In this document: positions 36,701-49,078 of the stretch, one piece after another
Layout: each line of letters begins with the position of its first letter
How positions within the stretch are numbered: position 1 is the stretch's first letter
The notes under the pieces: model-generated
Seen by the model: the letters and a program-made list of their open reading frames with translations, nothing else
Told to the model about the DNA's origin: nothing
Database searches by the model: none
Source of the DNA: Pithys albifrons albifrons
Taxonomy: Eukaryota; Chordata; Aves; Passeriformes; Thamnophilidae
Direction: 5' to 3'
Assembly (NCBI RefSeq): GCF_047495875.1
Contig: NC_092460.1
Location: forward strand, 9,786,520 to 9,850,519
Length of the DNA: 64,000 nt
Program-made: the position numbers and the translations under genes

Positions 36701-39700
36701 TGTTTTTTATTTTTTTTTATTTACCTAGGATAACTGCACTGCTCAACTCAGGGCTGCTTAAACCAAATCTCCCAGTGAGTAGTGTTGGCTGCTGAGCTAG
36801 TCAGTAGTGATATGTGACCAACAACTTGTGTTTTGCAGCCAGGCTTACACAGCTCTTGAGATACTTCCCCCCACCCCCTTTAAATAGAAACTTCAAGTTG
36901 CATGTTTACAGATTTCATTCACAGTGGGTGTCTTGGTACAATGGATTTACCCCAAGAACACGTTGCCATGTGTCAGATTTTGAGTGATAAAATACTATGT
37001 CTGGGAAACACTCATTGGGTTGGCAGGGAGGGAAGATTTTAAAAGCCTGATCTGACATCTGAGCTGTCTTGTCTGAGCAGACAGTGAAAATGCCAAAGGA
37101 GGTGACAGGTGTGGAAGCTTCATGGACTCAAATTTTTATCTGCCTAGAGCCCAGAAAAAAATAATCTTTGTTATTTGACATACCTGTAAATTAGTCCATA
37201 TATTGTAAGATTTGTCTGAACCTTTTATCAGCTGTCAATTAAGTACCCTCCACTGCAATGGTGATTTCATTTGGGGCAGAAAGATATTATGGTTAAAAGG
37301 TTAATTTAAGTCTGACAAACTTGGTTTGTTAGGTAATTCATTACTGTCTGTTTGTGTGTGCTAGGGCAAGCTTTGGCTTCTAGTGCAGAATAATGATATT
37401 TTGGGTGCAGATGCTCATCCTGAGTGTCTGCAGAGGGGCTGACTCCACAGGGAGAAGCTTTGGTGAGCTCAGAGGCAGCTTGTGAGAGTTTGAGGTATCA
37501 CATGTGCTGGTCAGGTTGAGCATCTGATCCAGCCAATCAGTGCAGTTTCAGACTCAGTGAATCTTGTTCTGATCTGTGAGGCCACTTAGAACAGTCATAT
37601 TCCTTTTTCATGTGGTCGTGCCATAAATCAGGCTCTGTCAGTCATGTGGCCGTGTGTTGTGCTGCTGCTCCTCCGTGTCTCTGGTGTGCAGAGCTTGGCA
37701 TGGAAACTGAGGGCAGCCTCGCACCAGCTTCTCAACAAGGGGAAAAGGATTCAGTGGACAAAAAGTGATTATAGGACTTCTCTTGGAAAGGAGAAATTGA
37801 AATATAAACTCCTGCTAACAGCTTTGTAGAGCCTTGTTTTTGATGATAGACCCAGTTCTGCAGGTCCCAGGGGTGAGATGTATTGAAGGCTGGATCTGTT
37901 GTCTGGGGATTAGCTCTGCACTGCCCAGGGGGAGACCAGACTGTTTCTCAGTGGTTTGGTGAAGCAATAGCAGAATTATGCCTGATTTGAAACAAACCCT
38001 CTTAATCCTTTTCATCTGAAGGGATGATGCCTGCTTTGCCAAGTGTAGCATAGGCAAATGGTAAGAGATGGGTAGTCTGTGAATTCCCATTCCTCTCTGT
38101 ATGAACACTTTACATGCTGCACTTTCAATTGCCTCTCCTGTTACCCAAAATTATTGTCTAGTAAAAAGGCATTGCTAAGCCTGCTTCCAGCTGTAGCTGT
38201 TCTCCAGACTGGCCCAGTTAACAAAGAATATCAGTAAATCCAGGGAATGCCTAATAAAATGATGTATTTCTTAATTTTTCAAACAAGACAAGAGTAAGAA
38301 CCAGAAAAGTAAAGGTGAGTTCTGGATACTGCTAGATGAGAGGCAAGAACTGTTCAGAGACTGTCAACCTGTTGTGCTCTGTGAGATTAAAGAGGATTTC
38401 AAGAAGGACTATCTGGGGCAGGGCAGCACCTCAGCACATCAGCCACTTACAAACCTGTTCTGTCCTGGAGCAGCCCTGAGGGGGCTGTCACAGGGAAGGT
38501 GATGCAGGTGCTGTGGATGAGGTGACAACACTCTGGGAGAGCTGGGATGCTTTCACTGTGATGCTGATTCGTGTCTCTCCCAGGCAATGGTACATTCCTC
38601 CCACCACTGCGCGGTGTGCATGCAGTTTGTCCGGAAGGAGAACTTGCTCTCTCTGGCTTGTCAGCACCAGTTCTGTCGCAGCTGCTGGGAGCAGCACTGT
38701 ACAGTGCTCGTCAAGGATGGTGTTGGAGTCGGTGAGTTCAAGGTGGACACAGTGCTGGGTCCATATTTGCCACATTGGCTGTTCTGATGCGTCAAGAGCG
38801 TGACTGTAACAAGTTAGAAACTGTGAATCTGCTGCACCTTGAGTTTGCATCTCTGATGATGTACTGTTGCAATGCCCCTGGAGTGCCTGTGGATGCAAAC
38901 ATCTGTTCCCTTTGTGTTGGGTAGAAGCCAGTAATTGCCAGAGTTGCTTTGGGCTTTTGCTAGCCTGCCTTTCATGCTGGTCTGGCAGTAGCTTCCAATT
39001 TTCTAATTTAAGTATCTGACCTGGTGAATACTGGTTGAAGCACTTACTGTTCCTGGGTGCACATGCACCCTGTCATCTTTTAGTGCAGTGCAGACAGTTG
39101 GGCTTCAGCTTTTCAGCAGCCCTGATTTGTTTCACAGTTGTGTCCCTCTTGCCACAACAACAGATGGCACCTAGGAAACCGTGTTGAATGCTCTCTGTGC
39201 ATTCACTCCTTAGGATAAACTGCTCTGTGCTAAAATGATGCCTTCTCTTCTCAGGGGTCTCCTGCATGGCTCAGGACTGCCTACTTCGCACACCAGAAGA
39301 CTTTGTGTTTCCATTGCTGCCTAGTGAAGAGTTGAAAGACAAATACAGGCGCTACCTCTTCAGGGACTATGTGGAGGTAGTGGGTTTTTTCATTTTTAAA
39401 ATACCCTGGGTTAAGTCACCAATGACTTGCAGAAATTTTACTTCAAGTGTCTTGCATTTTTGATTAGAACTGCAGTAACTGCAGCAAAATTGTCCTCAGC
39501 AGACATGATGTGGCAACTCCTGTAGGACAGCCTCACTGGCAAGATAATCTAGCAGGTTGCCAAGATAAATTCTGCTGTAAGGTCACCCAGTAGCTCCTTG
39601 GCTGGTGCTTCAGAATTCTCAGAGTGTTGCAGCTGAGAATTTCAAAACTTCAGTTTGATTTTTCAAGTCCTTCCTGCTCTTACATAAATGTTTTTAAGTT

Positions 39701-42700
39701 CTGAAAATCAGGTCCGTCCTGAGTGTAGCCCAGCTGAATTGGCTTGCTCAATTACATTCAATGTGAGATTTTTTGAAACTAAAGCAGCAGTTGTTAAGGC
39801 AAAATGTGCAGGAGTATTCTGGTGACTGGGAACACTCAAGAAGTGAAACACTATGAAAGAGTGGTGTCACCTCTCCTCAATAAAGACACCCTTTGGGAAG
39901 AACAGCCACCACAGAAGAGCAACTGAATAACTTCTGGGAGATAAGGGACAGAAAAAGAGCTCAACTGGAGTAAAATTGTTTGTTTCTGTTGACTGTTAGT
40001 AGGGTCTTAATGGTTGTGTTGCTGTGCTGAGTTGGTCTGTAACCCTCCATTTGAATTCCCTGTTCTAGAGAAGTTGTAAGTAACTAATAAACCTCTTCAA
40101 CATTAGGAAAGGGAGGATCTGCTCTGTTAGCCAAGACCTGGTGACAGTTGTCAATCTTTTTCAACATGAAATAACCAACTTGTATGTTTTTGAGGATAAG
40201 AGTGGCTAAAATTGAACAGATTTCTTTTGCACCCACTGCTGATCTTACCCCCTTGTTGTGCCCACAGAGCCATTACCAGCTGCAGCTGTGTCCTGGTGCA
40301 GATTGCCCTATGGTCATACAGGTACAAGAGCCAAAAGCCCGGCGAGTGCAGTGCAATCGTTGCAATGAGGTCTTCTGGTAAGGAACAGAGAAGGTTAAAA
40401 ATCACGGGGGAATGTGTGCTGTCCTCAGAGCTTCTCCTTTTGCTTGCCAACAGTTTTGCTGTGTAGAAAAACTTCAATGCTTTGCTAGAGTTGTTTGTTA
40501 CTTGAGTTAGCTTGAGTAATTGGACACTTAGGGTCTGACTTCTGCAGGTGGTCAGCTGTCCCCTTCTTCCCTAAACTCCTTGGGATTTGGGTGTTCTGAC
40601 AACCAGGGAATGCAGGGCTACAGTAATCAAGAGGTTACAAATCTGGCATTTTCACATCTTGGCTAGGTTACAAATTTTCCTATAGACATAGTGACTGATA
40701 CAAATTCCTGTGGTGAACATAGAGTCCTTCTGGCTACCTGCTGGTAGTAGGTTTGTAAGTTTATTACAAGTGTTCAACTCCCAGAGTGTCTGGAAGATGT
40801 CTTTTGATACTTACGTGAGAATACATTTCTGCTGAACAGGAACACTGATGTTCCTTATCTGACTTGAGTGGATACAGGACCAGAGAAAAAGAGATAGTTT
40901 GCAGTGCTGCTGAAGTATCTTCTGCTCTTGGGTCTCCAGAATCACTGCTGTTGAGAATGCCTGTGGAGCACGGTGCAGTTTAGAGAACCAGCTTACTGGT
41001 ATCTCAGTGCAAATGGTCCTTACTCACCTGGGGCTGTCAGGTCATGTTAATGCGGGTGCCTGATACCTGCTACTGGTGTCAAGCTACATGTAAGTCACTG
41101 GTCTGCCCCAGACCTCTGCAGTCATGTTAGAGAATACATAGGTGGGCTCTAGGGAGGGACATGTCAGCCCTCAAACACATGATGTGTCAGAGAAGGCCTC
41201 AGTTCATATTCGTCTTACCTGGTTTCTGCACAGGAGGGTGGGGGAGCTGGACTTCAGCTTTGGTCTTTGCACTCCAGTGATACACAAGAGCATTCGCATC
41301 CCTTTACTGGGCCTCCTAAATTTTAGTCAGGAAAACCTCAATCCTTGAGTCACTTCCTTGGAAATCGATGTTTCTTTTTCTTTTCTTCTCCCCCCATCAA
41401 GCTTTAAGTGTCGGCAGATGTACCACGCGCCCACGGACTGCGCTACCATCCGGAAATGGCTCACCAAGTGTGCAGATGACTCTGAAACAGCCAACTACAT
41501 CAGTGCTCACACTAAAGATGTAAGGGCAAGCACCTGCCTGTTATTTCTTGTCCTCTAATCCTGCCTGGGAAGCAGGATACAATTCTATGCACATATAGCA
41601 TTGTGTTCTGCTTTTTCACAGACTGCAAATTCTCACAGCCCCCTAGGGACTGTCAAGAAGCTTCTGTCAGAAGCTACTGTCATATGTGAACTAATTGTGT
41701 CCCTATGCCGGTGATATAACAACTGAATGCTTTGGGAATGCCTTGTGTGGGAAGCCCAGGCCTTCTGCAGTAAGGACCTGGTGGTCCTTATTCCACACCT
41801 GGTGTGAATGTCTTTGGCAGCCAGGTTTGCTGTCTTCCTGTGGGCAAAAAACTTGTGGCTGCTTTAGAATGATCAGTGGAAATGTATTTAAAATGGAAGG
41901 AGAAGCTGTAGTAAGTGTGAAGTCAGTATCAAATAAGGCACCAGTGGTGGTTAAGCCTGAATAACTCTGTGGAGAAGTCTTTTGGGATTTTGTGGCCTGA
42001 CTTCAAAACAGTTCTTAACGGGCATTTGTGCTACCATGGCCAGTGACAATTCTGACAGTGCCAATTAGCCACAAGCTTCAATTGTGTTAGGAGAGGGGAG
42101 TACTTGAATAGACCAGAGATTTCAGCTTCCCTTCCTTCTCTGGAGAAGATGTCAGCATGTGCTGGCATTGTTTCTGGTATGCTCGTTTGTAGAAATCAAG
42201 TTCTATTATAGTGAGCATTGTCCTGGCACACATTTTGCCTGATGTGAAAATTTACAAAAAGTAGCAAAAGTTGCTTCTTTGTGTGTGTGCAGCCCAAAAA
42301 ATGTAACTGGACACTCCAGGGTATCTGTGGGGTGAGGATGTGTGCATCTCTCTCTGTGGTCAAGTAGAGTCTCTGCCCCAGCTGAGTTGTCATCCGTTAG
42401 TGGCTGCTGAAGGCAGGATATAGTGTTGATCACCTGTAGTCTAATTAGCTGTGGAATCTACTGTAATACATGAACTAATTATGTCCTTGTGCCTGAGCAA
42501 CTGATAAGTGGTAACTCAGCAAAAGCTTCAGTCTTACAAGGAGTAACAACAGCAGATTTGTTTTCCTGAGCAAACAGTCCAGTGCTGCAGTGTAACTTCC
42601 CTGGCTTTGCCTTTCTGTCTTCTTTTAAATGGAGCTATCAGGAACAGGTGGGAGGCAGGGTGTAAATGTTAATATTCTCATATACATGTATGCATATTTA

Positions 42701-45700
42701 TAAAAAAAAGGCAGAGAGGAATAATCACACAAGTGCTGTCATTCTTCAGAAGGCTGCTAGAGACAGAGTTGAATCTAACAATTGCTTCTGTTTCTTCAGT
42801 GTCCCAAGTGCAATATCTGTATTGAAAAGAATGGAGGCTGCAATCACATGGTGAGCAAGTCCCTGAACACATCAAACCTCCCTGTTCCAAGCGGAATTTT
42901 TTCCCCCTATTTTCCACTAACTGGTGCTTCTTGTCTCTTCTCTTTCAGCAATGTTCCAAATGCAAGCATGGTAAGTTGGATTTGGAGGCAGTTTCTTCTG
43001 CAGTGTTTTTCAGTGGTGACGGTCTCTTCCCTTTTTTTGTGATATGAGGACAAATTGTGAACATTCACTGAAATATTTCCCTCTTAGTAAAAGGTGAACA
43101 GAGCAACAGTTACAGACTTTTGTGTGATAGTTTTTTTCCCACTGGCTATTATCTCAGCTGAGTTTTGATTCAGTGTTGGTTTGGCTCCTGCCCTGACACG
43201 TCCATTGTATGGAGAAGTCTCCAGAATATTAACAGTGGAATCCATCTCAGAAGAGAGAATTAAATGCTTTTGTTGGAATTTTATTTGTCATCAGCTGAAA
43301 ATACTGTCAGAACTGAGCCATTTACTCAGATGAGCGTAAGTTCTTCTGCTTAGTGATGGAAATAATGAGCTTCAATTCTGATGAAACCACAGGAGTTGTG
43401 AATTGTTATATGTAACAGTAGCTGTTGGACTTCTCAGTCCACTCCTGTGCAATTAGCAGCCTGAGTGTCTTTGGCCCGTTGTATGGTCCTACAAAATGAC
43501 AGCCTGTTCTGGCACTTATTTTCATGGCAGAATTAATTTCTGTTGCCCTGTAGAGAGACAGTTGCATTCAGCCCTCTGAGTTAAGCGTGCCACCAGAAAC
43601 TGTTACAGTGTCCCTTACTGGGGAGATGATTAAAGATTGCTGTCCTCTCTCATTTCCTTTGCTTTGGGGTTCTCGGCAGCACTGGACATGCTTTGATGGA
43701 GCTCTGTGACAAGGGTGAGCAGGCAAGTGCCACGAGGACTAGCACTCAAGAAAGCTGATGAACTCTGGAAATACAGATTTCGGTCTCTTTACTGTGAATA
43801 ACACAGAAGTGATTTTTATTGTAGCAATTTAACTTCCCATCTTTTTTCCTTCCCAGTAGAACACTCACAGCCTCGCTCTGAAATCAGAAAATTGTCACGT
43901 GGGTTTTGCTATTGCTCTTCACTTTCTTTCCTATTCACCAGTTCATGGCTTTGTGCCATAAACCCCTGACATCTGACATTACCTGAGTAGTACCTGGTAG
44001 TTCCCAGAGAAGAATTCCTTTTGCATGAATTAGTTCACTTTTGGATGTGACTGTTGATGTTTTGTTTAGCCAGAGGTTTGTATGGGGCAGTATCCTATGG
44101 TGGGGGGGAGGCAACTCCAAAAAGACTGCAGCCTGTCTTTTCTTTAACCTGAAGTGACAGCCTGTGCAGGGTGCAAGTATAGTTCTGCCCAGTGGTCTTG
44201 GTGTACAGGATGCAGAATTTCAGGATTTACTTTCCATAGTTACATGGAAGGACATACAATTAAAATTTTCAAGACATACTGGTATTTTTGGCTCACTGTT
44301 GAGTTCTGTTATGCAAGATGATACCAAATGTATGTTTCTTGGCTTAGCAGAAATATCTGAAAACAGATGGGCTGTGTCTCCTGAAAGTTTTCTTTCTCAG
44401 AGGTTTTTTTTCTGTTCATCACAGTGGGTTTTTTTGCTGTTTTCTGCAGACTTCTGCTGGATGTGTCTGGGAGACTGGAAGACTCACGGCAGCGAGTACT
44501 ACGAATGCAGTCGGTACAAAGAGAATCCTGATATTGTAAACCAGAGTCAGCAAGCACAGGCCAGGGAGGCCCTTAAGAAGTACTTGTTCTATTTTGAGAG
44601 GGTAGGAGACATCTCCTTGGCCAGAGCTGCTGTAGCCTTTTAATGCTCCCTGCCTGGTGCAAAGGTCATTGCCAGCAATCTCCGTGCAAGAAACTTCCCA
44701 AAGAGAACCTGTGCACAATTTTCAGGCCCTGTTCTTCACTCAAAATCCTGCCCTGTGAATCCCATTCAAACCAGTAATGTCATACCCAAAGCAAATCACA
44801 TTCAGTCCTATATTCCCTTGTGCTAGAGATAATCAGTATTAGTTGTGTGCCACTGTACCATAACCTGCAGGCTGAGTACTGCTGCAGTAGATAGATATTG
44901 CTCCAATCATTTCCTTCCAGGACTGGGTAATTTCAGTTCCTTGCAGTCTGTCTTTATACAGACAAAGAACTAAATAAACTCTGCCATGTTCGAAGCTCCC
45001 ATTGGCTCTTGCAAAGCTTTACTTAAATTTCATGTAATCACATTTTTAAAAGTTGCAGTCAGATCATCTCTGTCCACACAGCAGGCTCCATGCACCTGGC
45101 CTTGCAGAGCAACTCTACAGCAGCATCTGTAGAAGAGAGTGTGGTAGAGGTTAAATACTGCTCCATTTAATTTTCCCCTTGAGTTTATTCTTCACAGCAT
45201 GAGCCTAGTCCTGTGGTAATATTAATATGTTCATTCCTGGCTCTCCAGAACAACAGGCTTTGGGAAATAGCCATGTTTACAATGTGCACATGGATGCTGG
45301 GGTTCACTGAGCCCATGTTAAATGTTAATTTAAACTCTTGGCCTTCCTATAGAAATCCTTTAAGTTGGAGAATTGCCATGTCTTTCCATCTTGTTAGGCA
45401 CAAGGTCGCTGTGTGACCGGAGGGCATTCCCACTCAGAGAAGCTGGGTTTGCTCCCTGCTTTTTGCTGCTGTCAGTCTGTTTACAGCCTCAGCCACTTGC
45501 TACTGGAGGTGCTGCCTTGCCATTCTTTCCCACAGCATGTCTTGCCTTGCTGGACTCCTGCCCCACTCCAATTTCTGCTTGCTAGAGCTTGTGCTTTACA
45601 GTAGTAGTACTCTGGTCTCATGCCATTTCTTCTTTCCCTGTCTCCCCACCCTTTGCAGTGGGAGAATCACAATAAAAGCCTACAGCTGGAGGCACAGACA

Positions 45701-47790
45701 TACCAACGAATCCAGGAGAAAATCCAAGAAAGGGTTATGAACAACTTGGGAACATGGATAGACTGGCAATATCTACAAAATGCTGCAAAACTACTTGCAA
45801 AGGTGGGTAATTATGTCTTGTTTGGCACAGGGAAAATACAGGCCAGAATGCTAAATTCATAGCACCAAAGTAAGGAAGAAAATTTAAAGCTTGTAGGTGT
45901 GTTGGACATGCCTCTGGTTTAGGACATGAACTAGCCAAAAATCATCTGGAAGCAACTTCTGTGAAGTTATACTTCACAGTACACAGAACTGCTCAATTTC
46001 TTCCAAGGAAGGTGTAGAAAATTCCACCATGAAGTGTCCAGTTGTCCTTATCAGGCAGTATCTTCTTAGCCTGTCGTGATCACACAAGTATGACTTTGCT
46101 GACTTCCAAGACTGAGACTCTTGTCCTTTTTTCTCTCTTCCTTCCACTCCTGGGCAGTGTCGTTACACCCTGCAGTACACATATCCATATGCCTACTACA
46201 TGGAGTCTGGTCCCAGAAAGAAGCTGGTAAGATGTTTTGCCCTTTTTTTGCTAATAATTTTTGGGATGTAGCTGGCAGCATACTGGGCTGAATTCCAGAG
46301 CTTGGCAGTGTCTGAAATGCTTGTCCTGAGTTTGAGGTAAGAACAGTACAAATAAGCAGTTTGGCACCTTCCTCTTCACGCCAAGTTGACCAGCAACTCT
46401 GTCATCTGATGCATTACATTATTTTCTCAGGGAACTTCACTGCACTTTCACTAACAAGCCATTTATCCAGAATGTTTTGAGGCTGAAAGTGTGCATTTGT
46501 TCCTTGGTAAGATTTATCACAGTGATGTGGGCCATGTTTCATGTGAAGAGCTGCTGGAGGAGAGGAGCTTTTCCAGCCTTGGATCAGGGTGTAGCTTTGC
46601 TTTATTCCTGCTTTAACTCCCTTGCTGGCTTCGTGCATCTCATAGGCTGGACATGTACAAAAGTAACCCTGAATTCATGCAAGATTTTTTTCTTTGACTC
46701 AGTTGTCCTGTAAAACCTGTTACAGAATCACATATGGCATCATGTGTTCTCTGAGGCTGTGGACAGATGTTCTCTTCTGGATCCAACTCTGCCAGTGGAA
46801 CAAGTTGCTGCTCCCAGCAGTGGTTAACAATCCCTCAATTCTGCCTGCAGAGCTGTGCTCATGAGTGCAATTTCTGACCTGTTTATGACAAAATAAGATG
46901 AGCTAGGAGATAATTCGTCACTTGCAGTGTTTTTAGGCTGACTGTGTTAATTTTTAGTGGTGCAGGTTGGGGAGTGCTTACACAAGAAACTCCCAGAAGG
47001 AGTGATGCTGTCTAGCTGAAGGTGCATAAGGAGAAGACACAAACCTGCTCTGCCAGCACAGCTGTCAGCAAAACACATTTATCTGCTCCTCAGGTGTAGT
47101 GTGGTATGAAACTGCTCCACTAAACTAGTTTCTTGTTGCTGCCTCTAATTTTACTCTTTGCAGTTTGAATACCAGCAGGCCCAGCTGGAAGCTGAAATTG
47201 AAAATCTCTCATGGAAGGTGGAGCGAGCAGACAGCTATGACAGAGGGGTGAGTGTTCTGCTTGCATGAGCCTGTTGGCCAGATTTTGTCTGTTGGGCTGT
47301 AACACTTCTGCAGGAGCACTGAGGCAGTCAAGTGAGGGTTCTCAGAAACTGGATCCAGAAACCTTTAGACAGCAGATGTTCTAGAACCAGAGTGCTCACT
47401 GCCTATGGAAGAGGAGGGAGGGCTGCAGGGAGTCCTGGATACTGAAATGGGACATGTGGAGCTCTGAAGGAGGCTGCAGGTATCCCTCTGGTAAAGAGCA
47501 GATACCTTAGGTGTGTAGCGGTTTAGGCAGAACAGGAGCCAGGCAGCCACAGAGGGAGCCCATGTCAAAAGGAAAAGGATCTGGGGATCTCGTGATCCAA
47601 AGTGTGTGTGAAGTGTGACAGCTGGTGCTTCTCACGCTGGAGCTTAGTGTCTCCCTAAGGAAAATGAGCTCTTCCCTGGAAAATGCGTGCTAACAGTTTG
47701 TACCTTCTGTTTTACCAGGACTTAGAGAACCAGATGCACATAGCAGAGCAGAGACGGAGGACCCTGCTGAAAGACTTCCACGACACATAA
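21459..47790 (+). CDS. ARIH2: Ariadne-2 RBR E3 ubiquitin ligase (14 coding exons)
   Basis: An RBR ligase that passes ubiquitin through a catalytic cysteine and works with neddylated cullin-5 complexes. The order is an acidic N-terminus, a UBA-like region, RING1 (first pair C136/C139), IBR, the Rcat/RING2 domain and a C-terminal Ariadne helical domain. Coding exons: 21459-21707, 34465-34532, 36229-36292, 38584-38731, 39255-39376, 40268-40377, 41402-41519, 42800-42850, 42949-42970, 44450-44601, 45659-45802, 46158-46226, 47164-47247, 47719-47790. They join in phase to 1473 nt, 490 aa plus TAA, against 493 aa in human. The catalytic cysteine in GGCNHMQC is C307, encoded at 42839-42841 (human C310). 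Conservation is very high outside the acidic tract, which is three residues shorter. All introns are GT-AG. Confidence 0.97.
26009..26445 (-). repeat. CR1 LINE 3' fragment, relatively young
   Basis: Begins with the inverted CR1 terminus (GAATCATAGAATCAGTTGGG). It continues through TCCAACCCTTGGTCCAGCTC, AACCTCCAGGGATGGTGAAT, TTGTCCTATTGCTGAGTGCC and CTCCTCTTCTCCAGGCTAAA. It is much less diverged than the copy at 2205. Only the last part of ORF2 and the 3' end are present, typical of 5'-truncated insertions. Confidence 0.95.
32742..32764 (+). repeat. (GGGA)n run
   Basis: A short low-complexity run of about five GGGA/GGGC units within ARIH2 intron 2, with G-quadruplex potential on the plus strand. 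Confidence 0.7.
34465..34532 (+). CDS. ARIH2: ARIH2 coding exon 2
   Basis: Encodes [20 protein letters not shown] and LE. Part of the UBA-like region that precedes RING1. Acceptor CACTTAG|GTATC, donor AAG|GTAAGT. Confidence 0.94.
36229..36292 (+). CDS. ARIH2: ARIH2 coding exon 3
   Basis: Encodes [20 protein letters not shown] and KH. Acceptor TTTTCAG|GCAC, donor CAT|GTAAGT. Confidence 0.94.
36293..38583 (+). other. ARIH2: ARIH2 intron 4
   Basis: No exon, repeat family or RNA gene seen. Intron 3 (34533-36228) and the introns at 38732-39254, 39377-40267, 40378-41401, 42971-44449, 44602-45658, 45803-46157, 46227-47163 and 47248-47718 are likewise empty as far as I can read. Intron 8 (41520-42799) contains a diverged internal repeat pair. 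Confidence 0.6.
38584..38731 (+). CDS. ARIH2: ARIH2 coding exon 4, most of RING1
   Basis: Encodes [20 protein letters not shown] through [13 protein letters not shown] and VLVKDGVGV, the zinc-ligand pattern of RING1. Acceptor TCCCAG|GCAATG, donor G|GTGAGT. Confidence 0.95.
39255..39376 (+). CDS. ARIH2: ARIH2 coding exon 5
   Basis: Encodes [20 protein letters not shown] through [12 protein letters not shown]. It completes RING1 and links to the IBR domain. Acceptor TCTCAG|GGGTC, donor GAG|GTAGTG. Confidence 0.95.
40268..40377 (+). CDS. ARIH2: ARIH2 coding exon 6, IBR domain
   Basis: Encodes [20 protein letters not shown] through CNRCNEVF, with four IBR zinc ligands. Acceptor CCACAG|AGCC. The donor TG|GTAAGG splits a Cys codon. 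Confidence 0.95.
41402..41519 (+). CDS. ARIH2: ARIH2 coding exon 7, end of IBR
   Basis: Encodes [20 protein letters not shown] through NYISAHTKD. It completes the IBR and enters the linker to the Rcat domain. Acceptor ATCAAG|CTTT, donor GAT|GTAAGG. Confidence 0.95.
42800..42850 (+). CDS. ARIH2: ARIH2 coding exon 8, catalytic cysteine exon
   Basis: Only 17 codons, [17 protein letters not shown]. The Cys in GGC (42839-42841) is the ubiquitin-accepting residue of RBR ligases. Acceptor TTCTTCAG|TGTC, donor ATG|GTGAGC. Confidence 0.96.
42949..42970 (+). CDS. ARIH2: ARIH2 coding exon 9, 22-nt microexon
   Basis: Encodes QCSKCKH plus one base. It supplies two zinc ligands of the Rcat domain. It lies 98 nt after the previous exon. 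Acceptor CTTTCAG|CAATG, donor CATG|GTAAGT. Confidence 0.93.
44450..44601 (+). CDS. ARIH2: ARIH2 coding exon 10
   Basis: Encodes [20 protein letters not shown] through [12 protein letters not shown]. It finishes Rcat and starts the Ariadne domain. Acceptor TTCTGCAG|ACTTC, donor AGG|GTAGGA. Confidence 0.95.
45659..45802 (+). CDS. ARIH2: ARIH2 coding exon 11
   Basis: 48 codons from [18 protein letters not shown] to QNAAKLLAK, helical Ariadne domain. Acceptor TTTGCAG|TGGG, donor AAAG|GTGGGT. Confidence 0.95.
46158..46226 (+). CDS. ARIH2: ARIH2 coding exon 12
   Basis: 23 codons, beginning [18 protein letters not shown] and ending RKKL. Acceptor TGGGCAG|TGTC, donor CTG|GTAAGA. Confidence 0.95.
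47164..47247 (+). CDS. ARIH2: ARIH2 coding exon 13
   Basis: 28 codons from [20 protein letters not shown] to RADSYDRG, with coiled-coil-like heptads of the Ariadne domain. Acceptor TTTGCAG|TTTG, donor GGG|GTGAGT. Confidence 0.95.
47719..47790 (+). CDS. ARIH2: ARIH2 last coding exon and stop
   Basis: Encodes [20 protein letters not shown] then HDT, stop TAA at 47788-47790. Acceptor TTACCAG|GACTT. The 3' UTR follows without further splicing that I can see. Confidence 0.96.
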   Translation, partial: DLENQMHIAEQRRRTLLKDFHDT

Positions 47791-48169
47791 GACAGAAGGA
47801 AGTGACGAAGTGCAGGGGTGAGAGCAGCGAGTGAAGTGATGGCAGCTTCACTGGGACAAGCAGGCACTGCCTCTGGGAGAACACAGCCAAGGACAAAGCC
47901 ACCCCTCCCCTTGCAAGTCAGACACATGCAAACACCACATCTTAGTCCAGTTTGTTCTCTTATCTTTCTGTTTCTGTCAGGCTCGAGGCCAGAGCTCAGA
48001 TTGGCGTATTTCCTGGGCCATTTCCCTCCTGCCTTTGATGGTTTCAGAAGGGGAGGGAGTTTTTCTCCGAATGGCTGTTAATAGTATTAGATCATTACAG
48101 TTTATGTAATTTTCAACGGTTGTACAATTATACAGACAAACCTTAGAGTAACACACAACCCTTTTTAAA

Positions 48170-48175
48170 AATAAA
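48170..48175 (+). terminator. ARIH2: Candidate poly(A) signal of ARIH2
   Basis: AATAAA about 380 nt after the stop codon, followed by the GT-rich segment GGCAGTGGAGTGTTTTTCC. It is the nearest complete signal. A second AATAAA at 49079-49084 could give a 1.3-kb 3' UTR. Confidence 0.55.
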
Positions 48176-49078
48176 TTGGCAGTGGAGTGTTTTTCCTTAA
48201 TCTGCTTGTAAATTTAATGGGCTTTTTCCCCCTCTCCCTCTCCCTTCCTCTGGCCCAAAATCCTCCTAGGCACTGGAGGAGGTTACAGAATATCTCAGCT
48301 AGATTTCCCGATGCTCCTTTAACCAGGGCATTGTAGCATTGGCATTGCATGAGGAGGAGAGTGGCTGGTGTTAAGGGTGGCTGCTGCTGTGTCTGGCCTG
48401 ACAGTACCAGCAGTGGCTGTTACTCAGTGTGATTACATGGCATCTCTTTCCTTGTAAATCAGCTGTGCAAAATCCAGCTACACAAACAGAAGTAAACAGA
48501 GGAATTTCAAGGGACAGACCAGGTTAACACTGGGGAATATGCCTTGAGTTTGAGAGAAATTGAGAGAAATCAGATTCTGCGTTTGATGAATTTTAGGTCT
48601 TCCATGTAGATTTTTGCTTTACTTGTTTTTGTGGGGAGGATGTTGTATTGCCAAAGTGAGTGATGAGGGAGTAGTAGCATACAGTTGTTAATCAAGGTTT
48701 GGGGCTTTTGCAGTGAAAGAATCCATGTTATAACAGTGCCATGCAGCCTGGTAAAGATTATTTGTGCCTCCTGGGTAGCATGGCTGAGAAAATTTGATTT
48801 TGTTCATCAGAGTGAGACTAAACACCACTACATTACGAAGAGGAAAGATTATGTACAGCACACTCCCTGGCACGTGTTGGCAACGTGGACAGGCACTCAA
48901 ATACAGGTGCACTGCTTGGGCAGAGCCTGTACAAAGCCAGGCAGAAAATTAACTAGCAAAATTAATTTATTTGTATATTAGTATTGATGCTGGTGGGGGC
49001 TTATCAGAAAATTGATTGTTAGGAGCATGTGGAGCTTTTTTATTAACATTCTTTTTTCTAATGTAAAACATACACTAA

